A stretch of 64,000 nucleotides of DNA from Prochlorococcus sp. AG-363-B11 (GCA_003278425.1 QCFE01000003.1:61377-125376); one strand, 5' to 3'. Counted from the first letter of the stretch, positions 29,550 through 39,757 are shown. Translations and numbers: made by a program. The notes: generated by a model from the sequence alone, not told the origin.

Positions 29550-29608
29550 CTATTAATTGATCGACTTATCACCTGCTAACTTTCTAGAAGTTCAAAAATA
29601 ATCTTTAG

Positions 29609-30775
29609 GTGGCACATATAGCCTGGCTTGGCAAAAAATCACCATTTTGTGGCAATGTTAGTTATGGCTTAAGCACTACTAGAGCACTTAAAGAGAGAGG
29701 GCATCAAGTAAGTTTTATTCATTTCGACAACCCAAGTGACTCTGATATTTCAAAAACATCCCTTTTAGCAAATGATCCTGAAGTCAGTCTTCCATATCTC
29801 ATCAAATCTCAGGTTTATACAATTCCTTCTCCAAGAGCCCAACGTGAACTAAGGGAATCTTTAGAAAGATTAAAACCAGATCTTGTTCATGCAAGCCTTA
29901 CTCTTTCTCCTCTTGACTTTAGGCTCCCTGATCTGTGCCAACAAATCAGGGTACCCCTTTTAGCAACATTTCATCCACCGTTTGATGCAAAAATCAGAAG
30001 CCTTTCTGCTAGTACTCAACAGCTAACTTATCAATTATATGCACCATCTCTTGCTCGCTTCGACAAAGTAGTAGTTTTTTCAGAAATACAAGCTGAAGTA
30101 CTGCACAAGTTAGGGGTTAAAGAGAAAAGAATTGAAGTTATTCCTAATGGAGTTGAGGCAAGTCTCTGGACACCTCAGACTGAAAATTGCATCGATTCAG
30201 AGGAAACAAAAGTTCAAAAAAAACTAGGTAAAAAAAGAACTTTTCTCTACATGGGAAGGATTGCTGCAGAGAAAAATGTAGAAGCCCTGCTAAAAGCTTG
30301 GAAATCTATCAATACACATGGATGCCAACTTGTGATTGTAGGAGATGGCCCTTTAAGACCAACACTAGAAAACAATTTCTTATCAACTGATGATTGTGAG
30401 ATCCTCTGGTGGGGTTATGAAGCAAATTTAAAAACCAGAGTAGCTCTTCTCAAATGTACGGAAGTCTTCATTCTCCCAAGCTTAGTCGAAGGACTATCAA
30501 TAGCCTTACTTGAAGCAATGGCTACAGGAACAGCATGTATAGCTACTGATGCTGGTGCTGATGGAGAAGTTCTTAAGAATGGAGCAGGAATTACTCTAAG
30601 CACCGAAAGTGTAACATCTCAACTTAAGACTCTTTTACCTGTCCTACGAGAGCATCGGTTCCTAACTTCAGAACTAGGAAAAAGGGCCCGTAAAAGAGTA
30701 CTTGAACAATATACCCTGAAGGACAATATTGATTCGCTTGAAAGTCTTTACAAGAAACTCCTTAAAGTTCTTTAA
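29609..30775 (+). CDS. GT4-family glycosyltransferase
   Basis: This 388-aa GT-B fold retaining glycosyltransferase starts with GTG. The N-terminal acceptor domain (GLSTTRALKERGHQVSFIHF) and the C-terminal donor domain are clear, the latter with YMGRIAAEKNVEALLKAW, VIVGDGPLRP and the E-x7-E signature in LPSLVEGLSIALLEAMATG. Donor and acceptor are not predictable; glycolipid or surface polysaccharide synthesis are possible. It stops 2 bp before the convergent proC. Confidence 0.88.
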   Translation: MAHIAWLGKKSPFCGNVSYGLSTTRALKERGHQVSFIHFDNPSDSDISKTSLLANDPEVSLPYLIKSQVYTIPSPRAQRELRESLERLKPDLVHASLTLSPLDFRLPDLCQQIRVPLLATFHPPFDAKIRSLSASTQQLTYQLYAPSLARFDKVVVFSEIQAEVLHKLGVKEKRIEVIPNGVEASLWTPQTENCIDSEETKVQKKLGKKRTFLYMGRIAAEKNVEALLKAWKSINTHGCQLVIVGDGPLRPTLENNFLSTDDCEILWWGYEANLKTRVALLKCTEVFILPSLVEGLSIALLEAMATGTACIATDAGADGEVLKNGAGITLSTESVTSQLKTLLPVLREHRFLTSELGKRARKRVLEQYTLKDNIDSLESLYKKLLKVL

Positions 30776-30777
30776 TT

Positions 30778-31605
30778 CTACGAGAGTTCCTTACTCCTAG
30801 TAGCAGCTAAAACAACAGCCTCGATCAATGCGGAACGAACGCCTTCTTTTTCGAGATGACGTAAAGCCCTAATCGTAGTTCCAGCAGGAGATGCAACCAT
30901 ATCTTTAAGCTGCCCTGGATGCAATTCTTTTTCCTTCAGCAATTGCACAGTTCCCTCGATAGTTGCGTGCGTTAGTGTATTAGCTAAATATCGTGGTAAA
31001 CCTGCTGCTACAGCACCATCAGCCAATGCTTCTGAAACCAGTGCTAAATACGCTGGGCCAGAAGAAGTTAAGGCTAAGAAAGCATCTAATTGCTCTTCAG
31101 GTAATTCATATACCTTGCTAATTGGCCGAAAAAGTTCCAATACTAATCTTTGCTGATCTACAGAAACCTCATCACCCCAAGAAAGACCTGTTACACCTGC
31201 ACTTACAAGAGCAGGTGTATTGGGCACAGCTCTAACACAGGCATGAGAAGGGAATAACGATTGCAATCTGTCCAACCTCACCCCAGCAAGAATAGAAATC
31301 AATAAAGGCTTTTGAGCAAATTCTGGGTTAGTTGAAGAGGTGCAGTTTTCTTTAATCTGACTTAACTGCTGTGGCTTGACTGCTAAAAGTTTTACCGGCA
31401 AATCCCAAACCCTATCTGACATAGGATCCTGGGCATCGACAATAGAAAAATCTGTTGAAAAATATTCTGCTGCTCTTTTAATACTCCCAGGTCGCCCAAC
31501 AACTCCTAACACTTCGTCAGACTTAAATTGATCTGCCTCAAGCAAACTGTGAAGAATAACCTGTGCCATTCTTCCTAAACCAATTACACCAAGAGACAAG
31601 GTCAC
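30778..31605 (-). CDS. proC: Pyrroline-5-carboxylate reductase
   Basis: The final step of proline synthesis, NAD(P)H-dependent. The N-terminal Rossmann motif SLGVIGLGRMAQVI and the C-terminal signature LKDMVASPAGTTIRALRHLE are intact. The 275-aa length is usual. It is the last gene of the leftward pipX-yggS-sepF-proC cluster that is conserved in cyanobacteria; the sepF stop lies 9 bp upstream. Confidence 0.96.
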   Translation of the reverse strand: MTLSLGVIGLGRMAQVILHSLLEADQFKSDEVLGVVGRPGSIKRAAEYFSTDFSIVDAQDPMSDRVWDLPVKLLAVKPQQLSQIKENCTSSTNPEFAQKPLLISILAGVRLDRLQSLFPSHACVRAVPNTPALVSAGVTGLSWGDEVSVDQQRLVLELFRPISKVYELPEEQLDAFLALTSSGPAYLALVSEALADGAVAAGLPRYLANTLTHATIEGTVQLLKEKELHPGQLKDMVASPAGTTIRALRHLEKEGVRSALIEAVVLAATRSKELS

Positions 31606-31614
31606 TTAAAAGAC

Positions 31615-32196
31615 TTAAAGCACTGAAGCCACAGAATTACTAGTAGCACCCCAAGCTGGCTCCGGCGCACTAACGTTTTCCGAAGTACTACTTTCAGGAT
31701 CTTTGTTCATAACGTTTGAAGGAGAAGGCTCCTCTTGGAATGAATTTGTAACCGTTACACAACTAGGTGCAAAAAGGAAAATGCTTTCTCCAACACGTTC
31801 TTGATGACCATCAATTGCAAAAGTACCACCAGCAACAAAATCAACTGCTCTTTGAGCTTGATCAGGTTCCATCATTGTCAAATTTAAAATCACAGTTTTT
31901 CTCTCTCTCAAAGCCTGAATTGCTTTAGGCATTTCATCGAAACTCCTTGGCTCCATTAAACTTACCTCTGCTGTTGCAGTTGTAATTCCAGGCATCCCTA
32001 TCACGTTAGAAGAAGCTCCTCTGTTATCAAAAGGATTAGAAGCTGAGCGAGAAGCAAGCCCACTAGAGTAATCCCTCCCAGTTTCATTACCATTATTATC
32101 AAAATCATCTGCCATTTCGTAGTCGAGCTCATCGAAATCGCCATCTAAATAATCATCACCAGCGACAACGGCTCTAAGACGTGAAATAAGCGACAC
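31615..32196 (-). CDS. sepF: Cell division protein SepF
   Basis: SepF tethers FtsZ filaments at the septum and supports Z-ring assembly. The 193-aa protein has an N-terminal amphipathic stretch ([14 protein letters not shown]), an acidic linker and the conserved SepF core at about residues 80-150 ([35 protein letters not shown]). A disordered acidic tail follows. It lies 168 bp from yggS and 9 bp from proC. Confidence 0.96.
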   Translation of the reverse strand: MSLISRLRAVVAGDDYLDGDFDELDYEMADDFDNNGNETGRDYSSGLASRSASNPFDNRGASSNVIGMPGITTATAEVSLMEPRSFDEMPKAIQALRERKTVILNLTMMEPDQAQRAVDFVAGGTFAIDGHQERVGESIFLFAPSCVTVTNSFQEEPSPSNVMNKDPESSTSENVSAPEPAWGATSNSVASVL

Positions 32197-32363
32197 CAGT
32201 TAAATCCTCTCTGAATAATTTTGAGCTGTTTCGGTTAACACCGAATTCAGGAGTTTCCCCCTTGGAAGAAGAAAAATATATTCCTTATTTACCTAAATAG
32301 CGTTATTTAAAGATAGGGGCAAGGTTTTCAATTGGGTTTATTGATATCTCTCCGCAATTGGAT

Positions 32364-32987
32364 TTATCTCGAGCCAAATAAAGAAGTGCCCAACCTAATC
32401 CATGTAGCCCCACTCTCTACAGCCTCCTTCCAGTCTGCGCTCATTCCCATTGAACAATCCTCTAATCCCAAATTATCTGCAAATAATCTGCATTCTTTAA
32501 ATAAAGCTTTTCTTTGAGTTAAATCAAATGAAAGAGGAGAGATAGTCATAAGACCCACAAAATCCATACTTGGCAATTCTGTAAGTTCATTCCAAGAATC
32601 TATAAGCTCCTCACAGTTGAATCCACCTTTAGTTGGGTCATTTCGAAACTTAACTTGTGCCATCACACGTGGACTCTTTAATTCTTCAACAGCAATTCTT
32701 GAAATTCTTTTAGCTAGTTTCAAAGAGTCTACTGAATGAATTACATCAAAATTTCGCACAACTTGTCTGACCTTATTTGCCTGCAAGCTCCCAATAAAAT
32801 GCCATCGAATATCTTGTAGATCTTTTAATGAATCCAACTTTGGCAATGCCTCTTGGACTCTACTTTCCCCAAAATCAACTTGACCACTAGAAGCAAGTAA
32901 ACGAATTGCGCTGATTTCCTGGCCCTTACTAACTGCTAAAACTTTTACTTTACTTGGCAGCAAATTACGTAATTCTTCCAGATTCAT
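32364..32987 (-). CDS. YggS/PROSC family pyridoxal-phosphate homeostasis protein
   Basis: This PLP-binding TIM-barrel protein has no known catalytic activity and controls PLP and amino-acid homeostasis. The PLP lysine is in KVLAVSKGQEISAIRLLA; GESRVQEALPKLDSL, WHFIGSLQANKVR and GMSADWKEAVESGATWIRLGTSLFG are family signatures. At 207 aa it is slightly short. It is 18 bp downstream of pipX, an arrangement seen throughout cyanobacteria and linked functionally to PipX. Confidence 0.95.
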   Translation of the reverse strand: MNLEELRNLLPSKVKVLAVSKGQEISAIRLLASSGQVDFGESRVQEALPKLDSLKDLQDIRWHFIGSLQANKVRQVVRNFDVIHSVDSLKLAKRISRIAVEELKSPRVMAQVKFRNDPTKGGFNCEELIDSWNELTELPSMDFVGLMTISPLSFDLTQRKALFKECRLFADNLGLEDCSMGMSADWKEAVESGATWIRLGTSLFGSR

Positions 32988-33005
32988 AATAATTGCAAAA
33001 ACCTA

Positions 33006-33278
33006 TTAAATAAAGGTCTGCTTGAACAATTTTTGCCAAACCTCTAGGTCTTGAGATCTATTTTTCCTACATCTTGAAATATTATTCTCCGCATAATAAC
33101 GTGCATCCATATAAGGGATAACCTCAAATTCAGCTCCATAAGACTCAAGAGTAACTAAGAAGAACATCTTTTGAGCATATAATGTTGCATAAATATCTCT
33201 CCCTTTGTCCGCAGGAGTTACCAAGTAAAGCATCCCAAAAGTAGGGTGATTAAGATAAGACTCAGAGTTTGAAAGCAA
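33006..33278 (-). CDS. pipX: PII-interacting protein PipX
   Basis: PipX is the NtcA coactivator and PII partner that senses carbon/nitrogen balance. From TTG 33278 the 90-aa product reads LSNSESYLNHPTFGMLY, with the Tudor-like domain and the TLYAQKMFFLVT signature, followed by the two C-terminal helices. That length matches the 89-aa reference; a longer frame from 33329 would add 17 unconserved hydrophobic residues. It is immediately upstream of yggS on the same strand. Confidence 0.93.
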   Translation of the reverse strand: MLSNSESYLNHPTFGMLYLVTPADKGRDIYATLYAQKMFFLVTLESYGAEFEVIPYMDARYYAENNISRCRKNRSQDLEVWQKLFKQTFI

Positions 33279-33421
33279 TGTTAAACCAATGATAATAAAT
33301 TTATAAATAGAATACTTCGAACTGATCAAAATATTACTTTATGATATTAATCCTGATATTGAGCCTTAGCAAAATTAATTAATTTTAAAGATATAATTGA
33401 AATCTATTAGATCATTACTAA

Positions 33422-34309
33422 TCAGAATGCTCCATATTCTTTTCGCAGAATTAGAGTAACAAGAAGTATCGCGATAGCAATTGAATTAAGATACGCAGTC
33501 CTTCTCTTAATAAGACCTTTAGGCTTGAGAGAACCTGGGTGCAATATCAACCCATCATTACGAATTAGCAGGGCATCTGCGCCTTGTTCAGCTCTAAGTA
33601 AAACATTTGACAACAACCTTTCCCCTACAGAAAGTATTAGACCTAGAGATTTTTTAAACCCGAGTTCTTTAAAGTTTACGGCTCTATTAATTACTGACCT
33701 TAGAAGGTTCTGAAATTCTTCTTGGACCAAAGGAATAAACCGCAATGCCAAAAGCAACTGAAAGCTCATCCTATCTAATGGGAAACCTAATAATGCAATC
33801 GGTTGCAAATACCATCTCAATGTCCACATCAAATCCTCTGGAGACGTTGTACAAAGCATTAAGTTCACACTATGAACAACAGTAAAAATTAACGTCGAGG
33901 TATTAATACCTAATTCTGCTGATCGCCTATCTATAGCAAATGGACCGATCCTGATTATTTCCCAACTAATACCTGAGACAGTCAAACCAGGAAGTTCTTG
34001 GGGCGAACGAACTGTTAAGGCTGAAGTAATTTCACTTGTTGGCAATAAAGTTGCTAATAAACCAAATAAAGTCGAAAGTAGTATTAACAACAAAAGAGGG
34101 CGCCAAATAATCCTTAATGGCAAAGATCCAAGCAGAGTAATTAACAAAAGGGCTAGCGTCACACTTACTCTCCAAAGCGGACCTGCAAGCACGGGCGAGA
34201 CCAGAAACATTAGCACCCATGCAAATTTCAACCTTGGGTCCAAATTTCTTAGCCAACCTGTCCTTCCAGCTACATACTGGCCAATAGGGACATTTCTCAA
34301 AAACTCCAT
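33422..34309 (-). CDS. Energy-coupling factor transporter transmembrane protein (CbiQ/EcfT family)
   Basis: This 295-aa membrane protein has about five to six helices and the two cytoplasmic coupling helices typical of EcfT, including RAEQGADALLIRNDG. EcfT connects substrate-binding S-components to ATPase subunits for vitamin or metal uptake. No ATPase or S-component is adjacent, so the partner is elsewhere. Its ATG directly follows the der stop, indicating co-transcription. The transported compound is unknown. Confidence 0.85.
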   Translation of the reverse strand: MEFLRNVPIGQYVAGRTGWLRNLDPRLKFAWVLMFLVSPVLAGPLWRVSVTLALLLITLLGSLPLRIIWRPLLLLILLSTLFGLLATLLPTSEITSALTVRSPQELPGLTVSGISWEIIRIGPFAIDRRSAELGINTSTLIFTVVHSVNLMLCTTSPEDLMWTLRWYLQPIALLGFPLDRMSFQLLLALRFIPLVQEEFQNLLRSVINRAVNFKELGFKKSLGLILSVGERLLSNVLLRAEQGADALLIRNDGLILHPGSLKPKGLIKRRTAYLNSIAIAILLVTLILRKEYGAF

Positions 34310-35683
34310 TTAAAAAGTTGAAGAGTTAATTTGTTGACGTCTCAAATCTCTTTCTACCTCTCGTTGTTGTTTCCCTCTCCAAAAAAGCTTTATAGGAGTT
34401 CCTTTAAAACCAAGACCATCTCTTAATTGGCGCTCTAAATATCTTCTATATGAATCACCAAAAAGCTTTGGGTCATTTACAAAAAGAGTAAAGCTAGGGG
34501 GAGAACTCGCCACTTGAGTTGCATAATAAAGCCGCCCCTGCCTGCCTCCTCTACTAGTTGGCGGACTTCTCCAACTTAAGGCCTCAGTAATAACTTCATT
34601 GACTACTGATGTAGGGACTCGTCTCCGATGCTGTTCTACAGCTAATGAAGCGACGCGGAAAATTGGATGTATTCTTTGCCTCATAAGTGCAGAAACGAAT
34701 AACATCTCAGCCCAGTTTAAAAAATATAATTTTGATCTGAGTTCCTTTTCCATCATTGGCATCGTATAGGTATCTTTTTCAACTGCATCCCACTTATTAA
34801 CAACAACTAAGCAAGCTCGCCCTTCCTGTTCGATTCTCCCTGCAAGGCGTTGATCTTGTTCTGTTACACCATCCAATGCATCTATAACCAAAACACATAC
34901 ATCACTACGTTGAATAGCTTTGAAGCTACGGTTAATCCCAAAAAACTCAGGTCCATAATCTACACTTTTACGTCTACGAATACCTGCGGTATCAACTAGT
35001 TTCCAAGCCTTATCTTCTCTTCTTAGCGAAGTATCAATAGTGTCACGTGTAGTTCCTCTAATGGAACTAACTATTGCCCGATTCTCACCACATATTGCAT
35101 TTAGAAGACTTGACTTTCCTACATTTGGCCTCCCAATAATTGCGAGCTGAATGGGCTCATCTTCATTTTCATGTATATCCTTAGGAGGAAGTAAGGAAAT
35201 CAACCGGTCAAGCAAATCTCCGGTTCCAGCGCCGTGAATAGCAGAAACTGGATAGGGCTCACCTAGGCCTAATCGCCAAAATTCTGCTGCCATCGCAAGT
35301 CCAAGTTCAGGAGATTCACACTTATTAACTGCTAAAAGGATCGAGCATTTGTAATTTCTAAGCCATTCGGCAATAGCCTGGTCTGAAGCAGTAATACCTT
35401 GCTGCCCATCAACAATCACTAAAGCTATTGCTGCCTCTGACAAAGCAAGGTTTACCTGTTCTCGTATCTCCGGAAGAAATTCACTCTCATCATCAAAAAC
35501 AAGACCACCAGTATCAACTAATTTAAATTCCCGATCTCCCCAAAACCCATCTTGATAACTACGATCCCTTGTAACGCCAGGCTGGTCATAAACTATCGCA
35601 TCCTTACTAAGGCATAATCTATTGACTAGAGTCGACTTCCCAACGTTAGGTCGGCCAATTATGGCGACGATAGGTCGCGCCAT
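34310..35683 (-). CDS. der: Ribosome biogenesis GTPase Der (EngA)
   Basis: This essential tandem-GTPase assists 50S maturation. Two complete G domains are visible: [14 protein letters not shown] with DTGG near the N-terminus and [14 protein letters not shown] with DTAG from about residue 182, followed by a KH-like domain ending in [12 protein letters not shown]. Length is 457 aa. It belongs to the leftward aroQ-to-proC cluster. Confidence 0.97.
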   Translation of the reverse strand: MARPIVAIIGRPNVGKSTLVNRLCLSKDAIVYDQPGVTRDRSYQDGFWGDREFKLVDTGGLVFDDESEFLPEIREQVNLALSEAAIALVIVDGQQGITASDQAIAEWLRNYKCSILLAVNKCESPELGLAMAAEFWRLGLGEPYPVSAIHGAGTGDLLDRLISLLPPKDIHENEDEPIQLAIIGRPNVGKSSLLNAICGENRAIVSSIRGTTRDTIDTSLRREDKAWKLVDTAGIRRRKSVDYGPEFFGINRSFKAIQRSDVCVLVIDALDGVTEQDQRLAGRIEQEGRACLVVVNKWDAVEKDTYTMPMMEKELRSKLYFLNWAEMLFVSALMRQRIHPIFRVASLAVEQHRRRVPTSVVNEVITEALSWRSPPTSRGGRQGRLYYATQVASSPPSFTLFVNDPKLFGDSYRRYLERQLRDGLGFKGTPIKLFWRGKQQREVERDLRRQQINSSTF

Positions 35684-35786
35684 TTTCTCCTGACATACTT
35701 CTTTATTGAGAATACTTAGTTAAAGAGCAATAAACCAACTTTTATTTCGCAAAGGAAGCAAGGGTAACCTTATCTCAAATCAGAAT

Positions 35787-36248
35787 TCATTCAATAGCTT
35801 GGTCTCCAGGATGACCAAGCACAGGATTATCAGGGGGGTTCAACAATATCGGCAAAGGTCCTCTAGCAGGAATAACTTCCCCTCTGCTTAACGACCAGGC
35901 TAGAAGCCAATTAACGGCAGTAGCCCTACGTGTTCTTCTAGGATAAAGTTCATTAATGCCATATCCCTTAAAATTTAAGGAGCTTTTAAGAGCTTGTTTG
36001 TATTTCTTTGGTATAGACCTAGTTAGGTGCACAGAAGCTGATCTCTTAGAAATTACTTGAGGTGCTTCAGGGAACTTCTCTCTCCAATATTCAGGTGTAT
36101 TTGGTCCAGCCAAAAGAATAGCCGATTCATTTTCCATAGACTTGTAATCAAGCCTTTCCCAAATAAGGTTGCAAACGAAAGCATCACTTGTCCTATCAGC
36201 AAGGATTTCTTTAAGTAACTCTCTACTAAGTAGCCAAGGAGTCTTCAT
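35787..36248 (-). CDS. DUF1823 family protein
   Basis: This is a 153-aa soluble protein of unknown function found in cyanobacteria. The segments EYWREKFPEAPQVISKRSAS, VHLTRSIPKKYKQALK, GFKGYGINEL and RRATAVNWLLAW follow the pattern I associate with DUF1823. Its place between cobI and der is part of a cluster I recall from other cyanobacteria. The family assignment is by recall. Confidence 0.72.
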   Translation of the reverse strand: MKTPWLLSRELLKEILADRTSDAFVCNLIWERLDYKSMENESAILLAGPNTPEYWREKFPEAPQVISKRSASVHLTRSIPKKYKQALKSSLNFKGYGINELYPRRTRRATAVNWLLAWSLSRGEVIPARGPLPILLNPPDNPVLGHPGDQAIE

Positions 36249-36375
36249 GAGAATAAAATATTTACTGCCCAGTCCTTTATAATAGGTTAATATATTTTCC
36301 TTAATTAAACTAAAAGTTTAGGCTACGATTAGCAATAGGAAAATCTTTTAGCAATTAAGGTAAGCGTCTACCAAA

Positions 36376-37164
36376 CTAGTCAAAAAATTCAACTCTCCTC
36401 CTAATAATTAACAACGAAAAATAAGGCGCAATTAGCTCCTTCATATCACTTGCCTTAACAATTATTTGATCAGAGAATCCAACTCTTTGTGCAAATAATG
36501 TATCATTCAACAAATTTTTATCTTCCAAAATATTTCGAACCCATTCCCACCTCTTTCCTAATTTCAGCAATACCAAAACTTTTCTTGAACTCCTAAAATC
36601 TTCTAACATCAATTTGAAAGCCTCAGGATCATCAGGCACACATGAGACTAGAAGATCCTCTTTTTGTAAAGACAATGGCAATTGTGCAATTGCAGCTACA
36701 GCGTTGAACGAAGAGATTCCTGGGATAACTTTTAAAGGACACATAGGGTAATTCAATTTTATATGCAACAAAATATATGAGCTTGTTGCATATAAAGAAG
36801 GATCACCTTGGCAAAGTAAAACAACTTTTTCCCCACCCCTAACTGCTTTTATCAACTGAATACTTGCAGCTTCCCATGCATCCTTTAATGCATCAATTTC
36901 AACAATCATTGGGAATAATATTGGCAAACACTTCTTCCCTTTAATAAATTTAGAAACTATTTGTTTTGCTATACCTTCAGAGCCTATCTTAGATACTGGG
37001 TATGCAACTAAACTGGCATTCTCAATAGCTTTAACTGCTGCAATAGTTAAAAGCGAAGGATCTCCAGGTCCAACTCCTACGAGAGTCAAACCTGCTTCAG
37101 GCAAATTATTCTTAATTAAACTTGGAAAAGAAAAAAATTTCTTTAAAGACTTAAAGAGAGCCAT
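36376..37164 (-). CDS. cobI: Precorrin-2 C20-methyltransferase
   Basis: This SAM-dependent tetrapyrrole methylase (262 aa) methylates C20 of precorrin-2 or its cobalt form in cobalamin synthesis. The GVGPGDPSLLTIAAVKAI loop, VVLLCQGDPSLYATSSYIL and VIPGISSFNAVAA motifs are conserved. An N-terminal extension of about 25 residues precedes the domain. The start is 2 bp from the miaE stop, so the two share a transcript. Assignment to CobI rather than a sister methylase rests on the SLYATSSY block and is fairly sure. Confidence 0.9.
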   Translation of the reverse strand: MALFKSLKKFFSFPSLIKNNLPEAGLTLVGVGPGDPSLLTIAAVKAIENASLVAYPVSKIGSEGIAKQIVSKFIKGKKCLPILFPMIVEIDALKDAWEAASIQLIKAVRGGEKVVLLCQGDPSLYATSSYILLHIKLNYPMCPLKVIPGISSFNAVAAIAQLPLSLQKEDLLVSCVPDDPEAFKLMLEDFRSSRKVLVLLKLGKRWEWVRNILEDKNLLNDTLFAQRVGFSDQIIVKASDMKELIAPYFSLLIIRRRVEFFD

Positions 37165-37166
37165 AT

Positions 37167-37781
37167 CTAGCTATGCATTCTCGGTTCAGGGTGGAGTTTT
37201 GAAAGAATCTTTGCTTCAACTTCTGCAAGCTGTTTTAATCGCATAAGAATTACAGGTTTATCAAAACGTTCTTCCGCTAAGGTCAAATAAATAGAAAAAT
37301 GGCGTCCTTCACTATGAAGCAAATCAGCATATAAATCCCTTAATTCTTCATCTGGACTATGTAATGAAAGCAAAGCCATACGTTCATGACTTCTCGCTTC
37401 GATTAAACCAGCCACTAAAAAGCTATCCAGCATACGTAATGGTTCTTCTTTCCGAATACTTTTAGCTAATAAAGACCCATAAGGTGGCGCCTGTAATGGT
37501 TCAAGATAACGACCTCTTGATTCAAGAATCTTTAACACACGTTCAAAGTGTTCTAACTCCTCTCTTGCAAGAGGACTCAGAACCTCTGCTAAACCTGGTT
37601 CACATAAATATCTAAACATCATTTGAATCGCAACACCAGCTGCTTTTCTTTCACAATTAGCGTGATCTATAAGTATTTCGAAAGGGTGACTAATTGCCTG
37701 TTCTAACCAGCTTACGCTTGATGAACTGTTTAGCCATTTAATCTTTATAGGAGCCTTTGGATTTTCGGACACTACTTCCAT
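37167..37781 (-). CDS. miaE: tRNA 2-methylthio-N6-isopentenyladenosine-37 hydroxylase MiaE
   Basis: This non-haem diiron monooxygenase hydroxylates ms2i6A37 of tRNA. The ferritin-like four-helix bundle has two E-x-x-H iron motifs, EELEHFERVL near residue 79 and EARSHERMAL near 131, and a third acidic site in LLHSEGRHFSIYL. Its 204-aa length is usual. It overlaps aroQ by one base. Confidence 0.93.
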   Translation of the reverse strand: MEVVSENPKAPIKIKWLNSSSSVSWLEQAISHPFEILIDHANCERKAAGVAIQMMFRYLCEPGLAEVLSPLAREELEHFERVLKILESRGRYLEPLQAPPYGSLLAKSIRKEEPLRMLDSFLVAGLIEARSHERMALLSLHSPDEELRDLYADLLHSEGRHFSIYLTLAEERFDKPVILMRLKQLAEVEAKILSKLHPEPRMHS

Positions 37782-38230
37782 TACTTCCTTTCTTGATGCA
37801 TTAAAAATGCAATAATTCCATCAAAAGCCAATTGATAGCTCATTGGTCCAAAGCCACTAATCACACCAACTGCTCGGTCTGCCAATAAAGACTTATGTCG
37901 AAAAGATTCCCGTGCAAAAGTATTGCTGAGATGTAATTCCACATAAGGAATCTCTGAACTAAGCAATGCATCCCTTAAAGCTACAGAAGTGTGCGTATAA
38001 GCTCCTGCATTGATCATGATCGCATCTACTTTAGATATTGCCTTCTGAAGACGATCTACCAAAGCTCCTTCAGAATTACTCTGAAAAGTTTCAAGTTTAA
38101 TTCCTTGCTTCTCAGCTTTCTTATGAAGCTCAGCTTCAATTGCTTCTAAAGTTTGAACTCCATAAATAGAAGGCTCTCTTTGCCCAAGGAGATTAAGGTT
38201 AGGACCATTAATTAGCAATAAATTAATCAA
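37781..38230 (-). CDS. aroQ: 3-Dehydroquinate dehydratase, type II
   Basis: This shikimate-pathway enzyme is a 149-aa subunit of a dodecamer. The N-terminal [20 protein letters not shown] has the catalytic tyrosine and arginine. [30 protein letters not shown] and [18 protein letters not shown] contain the remaining active-site residues, including the histidine. It is the first gene of the long leftward cluster, about 105 bp from the divergent tRNA-Tyr gene. Confidence 0.97.
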   Translation of the reverse strand: MINLLLINGPNLNLLGQREPSIYGVQTLEAIEAELHKKAEKQGIKLETFQSNSEGALVDRLQKAISKVDAIMINAGAYTHTSVALRDALLSSEIPYVELHLSNTFARESFRHKSLLADRAVGVISGFGPMSYQLAFDGIIAFLMHQERK

Positions 38231-38335
38231 TGCTTAAAAGTCGAGTGCTCCACAAATCGTATACACCTCAGAATAAAACGCCCAACATTTTTGAGAAATT
38301 TCGTCGCTTTAACTGTTAATGTCCTTAGGTGGTTA

Positions 38336-38417
38336 GGGTCGGTGCCCGAGTGGTTAATGGGGGCGGACTGTAAATCCGCTGGCTCTGCCTACGTTGGTTC
38401 AAATCCAACCCGGCCCA
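38336..38417 (+). tRNA. tRNA-Tyr (GTA)
   Basis: An 82-nt class II tRNA with GGGTCGG/CCGGCCC acceptor stem (one G-T pair), anticodon GTA in the loop CTGTAAA, an extended variable arm, and a GGTTCAAATCC T-arm. The 3' CCA begins CC in the genome. Confidence 0.95.
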
Positions 38418-38427
38418 CCTTCCACAA

Positions 38428-38499
<72 letters not shown>

Positions 38500-38639
38500 C
38501 TGTCCTCAACCTCTTCCAAGAGAAAGCCTCTCAGGCACCAGAGGTTCTAAAAGACAGAAAGTGGACGTCCACTTTTTAGTCCACTTTTGCTCTCCTGATC
38601 ATTCTTGCTTGATGCATCTGACCTGATGCAATTCAAGAC

Positions 38640-38702
38640 ATGGCAACCATTAGAAGGAGCGGCAAAGGCTGGCAAGCCTTAATTAGATTCATTTATAATT
38701 GA
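38640..38702 (+). pseudogene. Truncated tyrosine-recombinase-like N-terminus
   Basis: ATG at 38640 opens MATIRRSGKGWQALIRF, which resembles the first residues of phage-type tyrosine recombinases (MATIRKRG...WQA-IRR), but a stop follows after 20 codons. It lies 140 bp downstream of tRNA-Thr, where an integrase gene would sit in a tRNA-integrated element. The upstream region contains a GTGGACGTCCAC palindrome. This is a short match; a remnant is an inference supported by context and by a second copy at 40830. Confidence 0.55.
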
Positions 38703-38706
38703 TAAT

Positions 38707-39468
38707 ATGAAAAACAATTTTCTAGAGAAGCTCTTAACATTTTCATTTCTTCTAGGTTCAGCTCCTGTCCTAGCAGATGAAAAACCAATTATTCAATCAA
38801 ATCTACCAAGTTTTGAACTTGCTGCAAACGCTGCAGAAATCAAAAAGTTGATTAAATGCGAAGCCAAATTAAGAACTCCTCCTGATAGCGATGATGAGGT
38901 CGAATTAATCTTTACTGAATCTTGGGGTGTCCCAAAGTACGCATATAACGACCCTTTAACCAAAATAATTGAAGATGAATATAGTGATGAAGTTGTCAGT
39001 GAGGACTGTCAAGGAGTTAATAAAGAAGAAACAGAAAAATCTCTTTTAGCAATCAAGAGTACTTACGATATCAAGTTTAAAGTTGTAGAAAATAGACCAA
39101 TTATTCAATCATCACTGACAAATTTCGACCGTGCAATAGGAACTTCTGCATTCAGAAAGGGGTTAGAATGCCAACGTAAACTACCAGGTTCTTCTTTAAA
39201 AGATGCTAATCTTGAATTTATACTTAAGGCACATCTTGTATTACGTGGCCAAAAAAATAGTATAAAAATGTCCGAATTTAATGACCCTTTAACTAAATTA
39301 ATTACTGACAATTATAGTGATGATGTTATGGGTAAGGACTGTATAACTTTAGATCCAGATGCATTACAAAGAACTTTGAACCCAATTAGGTATAATTATG
39401 ATATCAGATTTAATATAAAGCCAAAGTCAAAAGAAATAAATTTCTTTCCCTTGGAAGGCATTAAATAG
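38707..39468 (+). CDS. Secreted hypothetical protein with two internal repeats
   Basis: This 253-aa protein has a signal peptide (MKNNFLEKLLTFSFLLGSAPVLA, cleavage near residue 23) and no other membrane span. Two similar domains of about 100 residues follow. Residues 27-126 and 131-236 both begin PIIQS, carry NDPLTK with a YSD tail, and end in YDIKFK/YDIRFN. Each domain has two cysteines (51/101 and 155/212), suggesting one disulfide per repeat in the periplasm. It lies directly behind the tRNA genes. I do not recognise the family. Confidence 0.7.
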   Translation: MKNNFLEKLLTFSFLLGSAPVLADEKPIIQSNLPSFELAANAAEIKKLIKCEAKLRTPPDSDDEVELIFTESWGVPKYAYNDPLTKIIEDEYSDEVVSEDCQGVNKEETEKSLLAIKSTYDIKFKVVENRPIIQSSLTNFDRAIGTSAFRKGLECQRKLPGSSLKDANLEFILKAHLVLRGQKNSIKMSEFNDPLTKLITDNYSDDVMGKDCITLDPDALQRTLNPIRYNYDIRFNIKPKSKEINFFPLEGIK

Positions 39469-39757
39469 TCCTAATACAAATAGACTCTAGATAATTTTAG
39501 ATTCGCTTAAATCTAATTTGATCGCTGCAAATATAGTCTAATTTTATTAATATAACTTTAAGTTTCGAAAAGCTCAGCAAACTTTTATACATCACAATGG
39601 CTAATTACTTACTAAAGGCAGGTAAGAGTAATCACGATAAAATGTAATTAACTTAAACTTGTCGCATTTATCACTAATTAGTCAAAAAAAAGTCACCTAG
39701 TAAAAGCAGATGGGTATAAAGATAGAAAATAATTATTTACAGCTTTTAATCTGAAAA
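39469..39757. other. AT-rich intergenic region, no clear gene
   Basis: About 290 bp of AT-rich DNA with stops in all frames. I see no RNA gene or strong hairpin. Confidence 0.5.
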
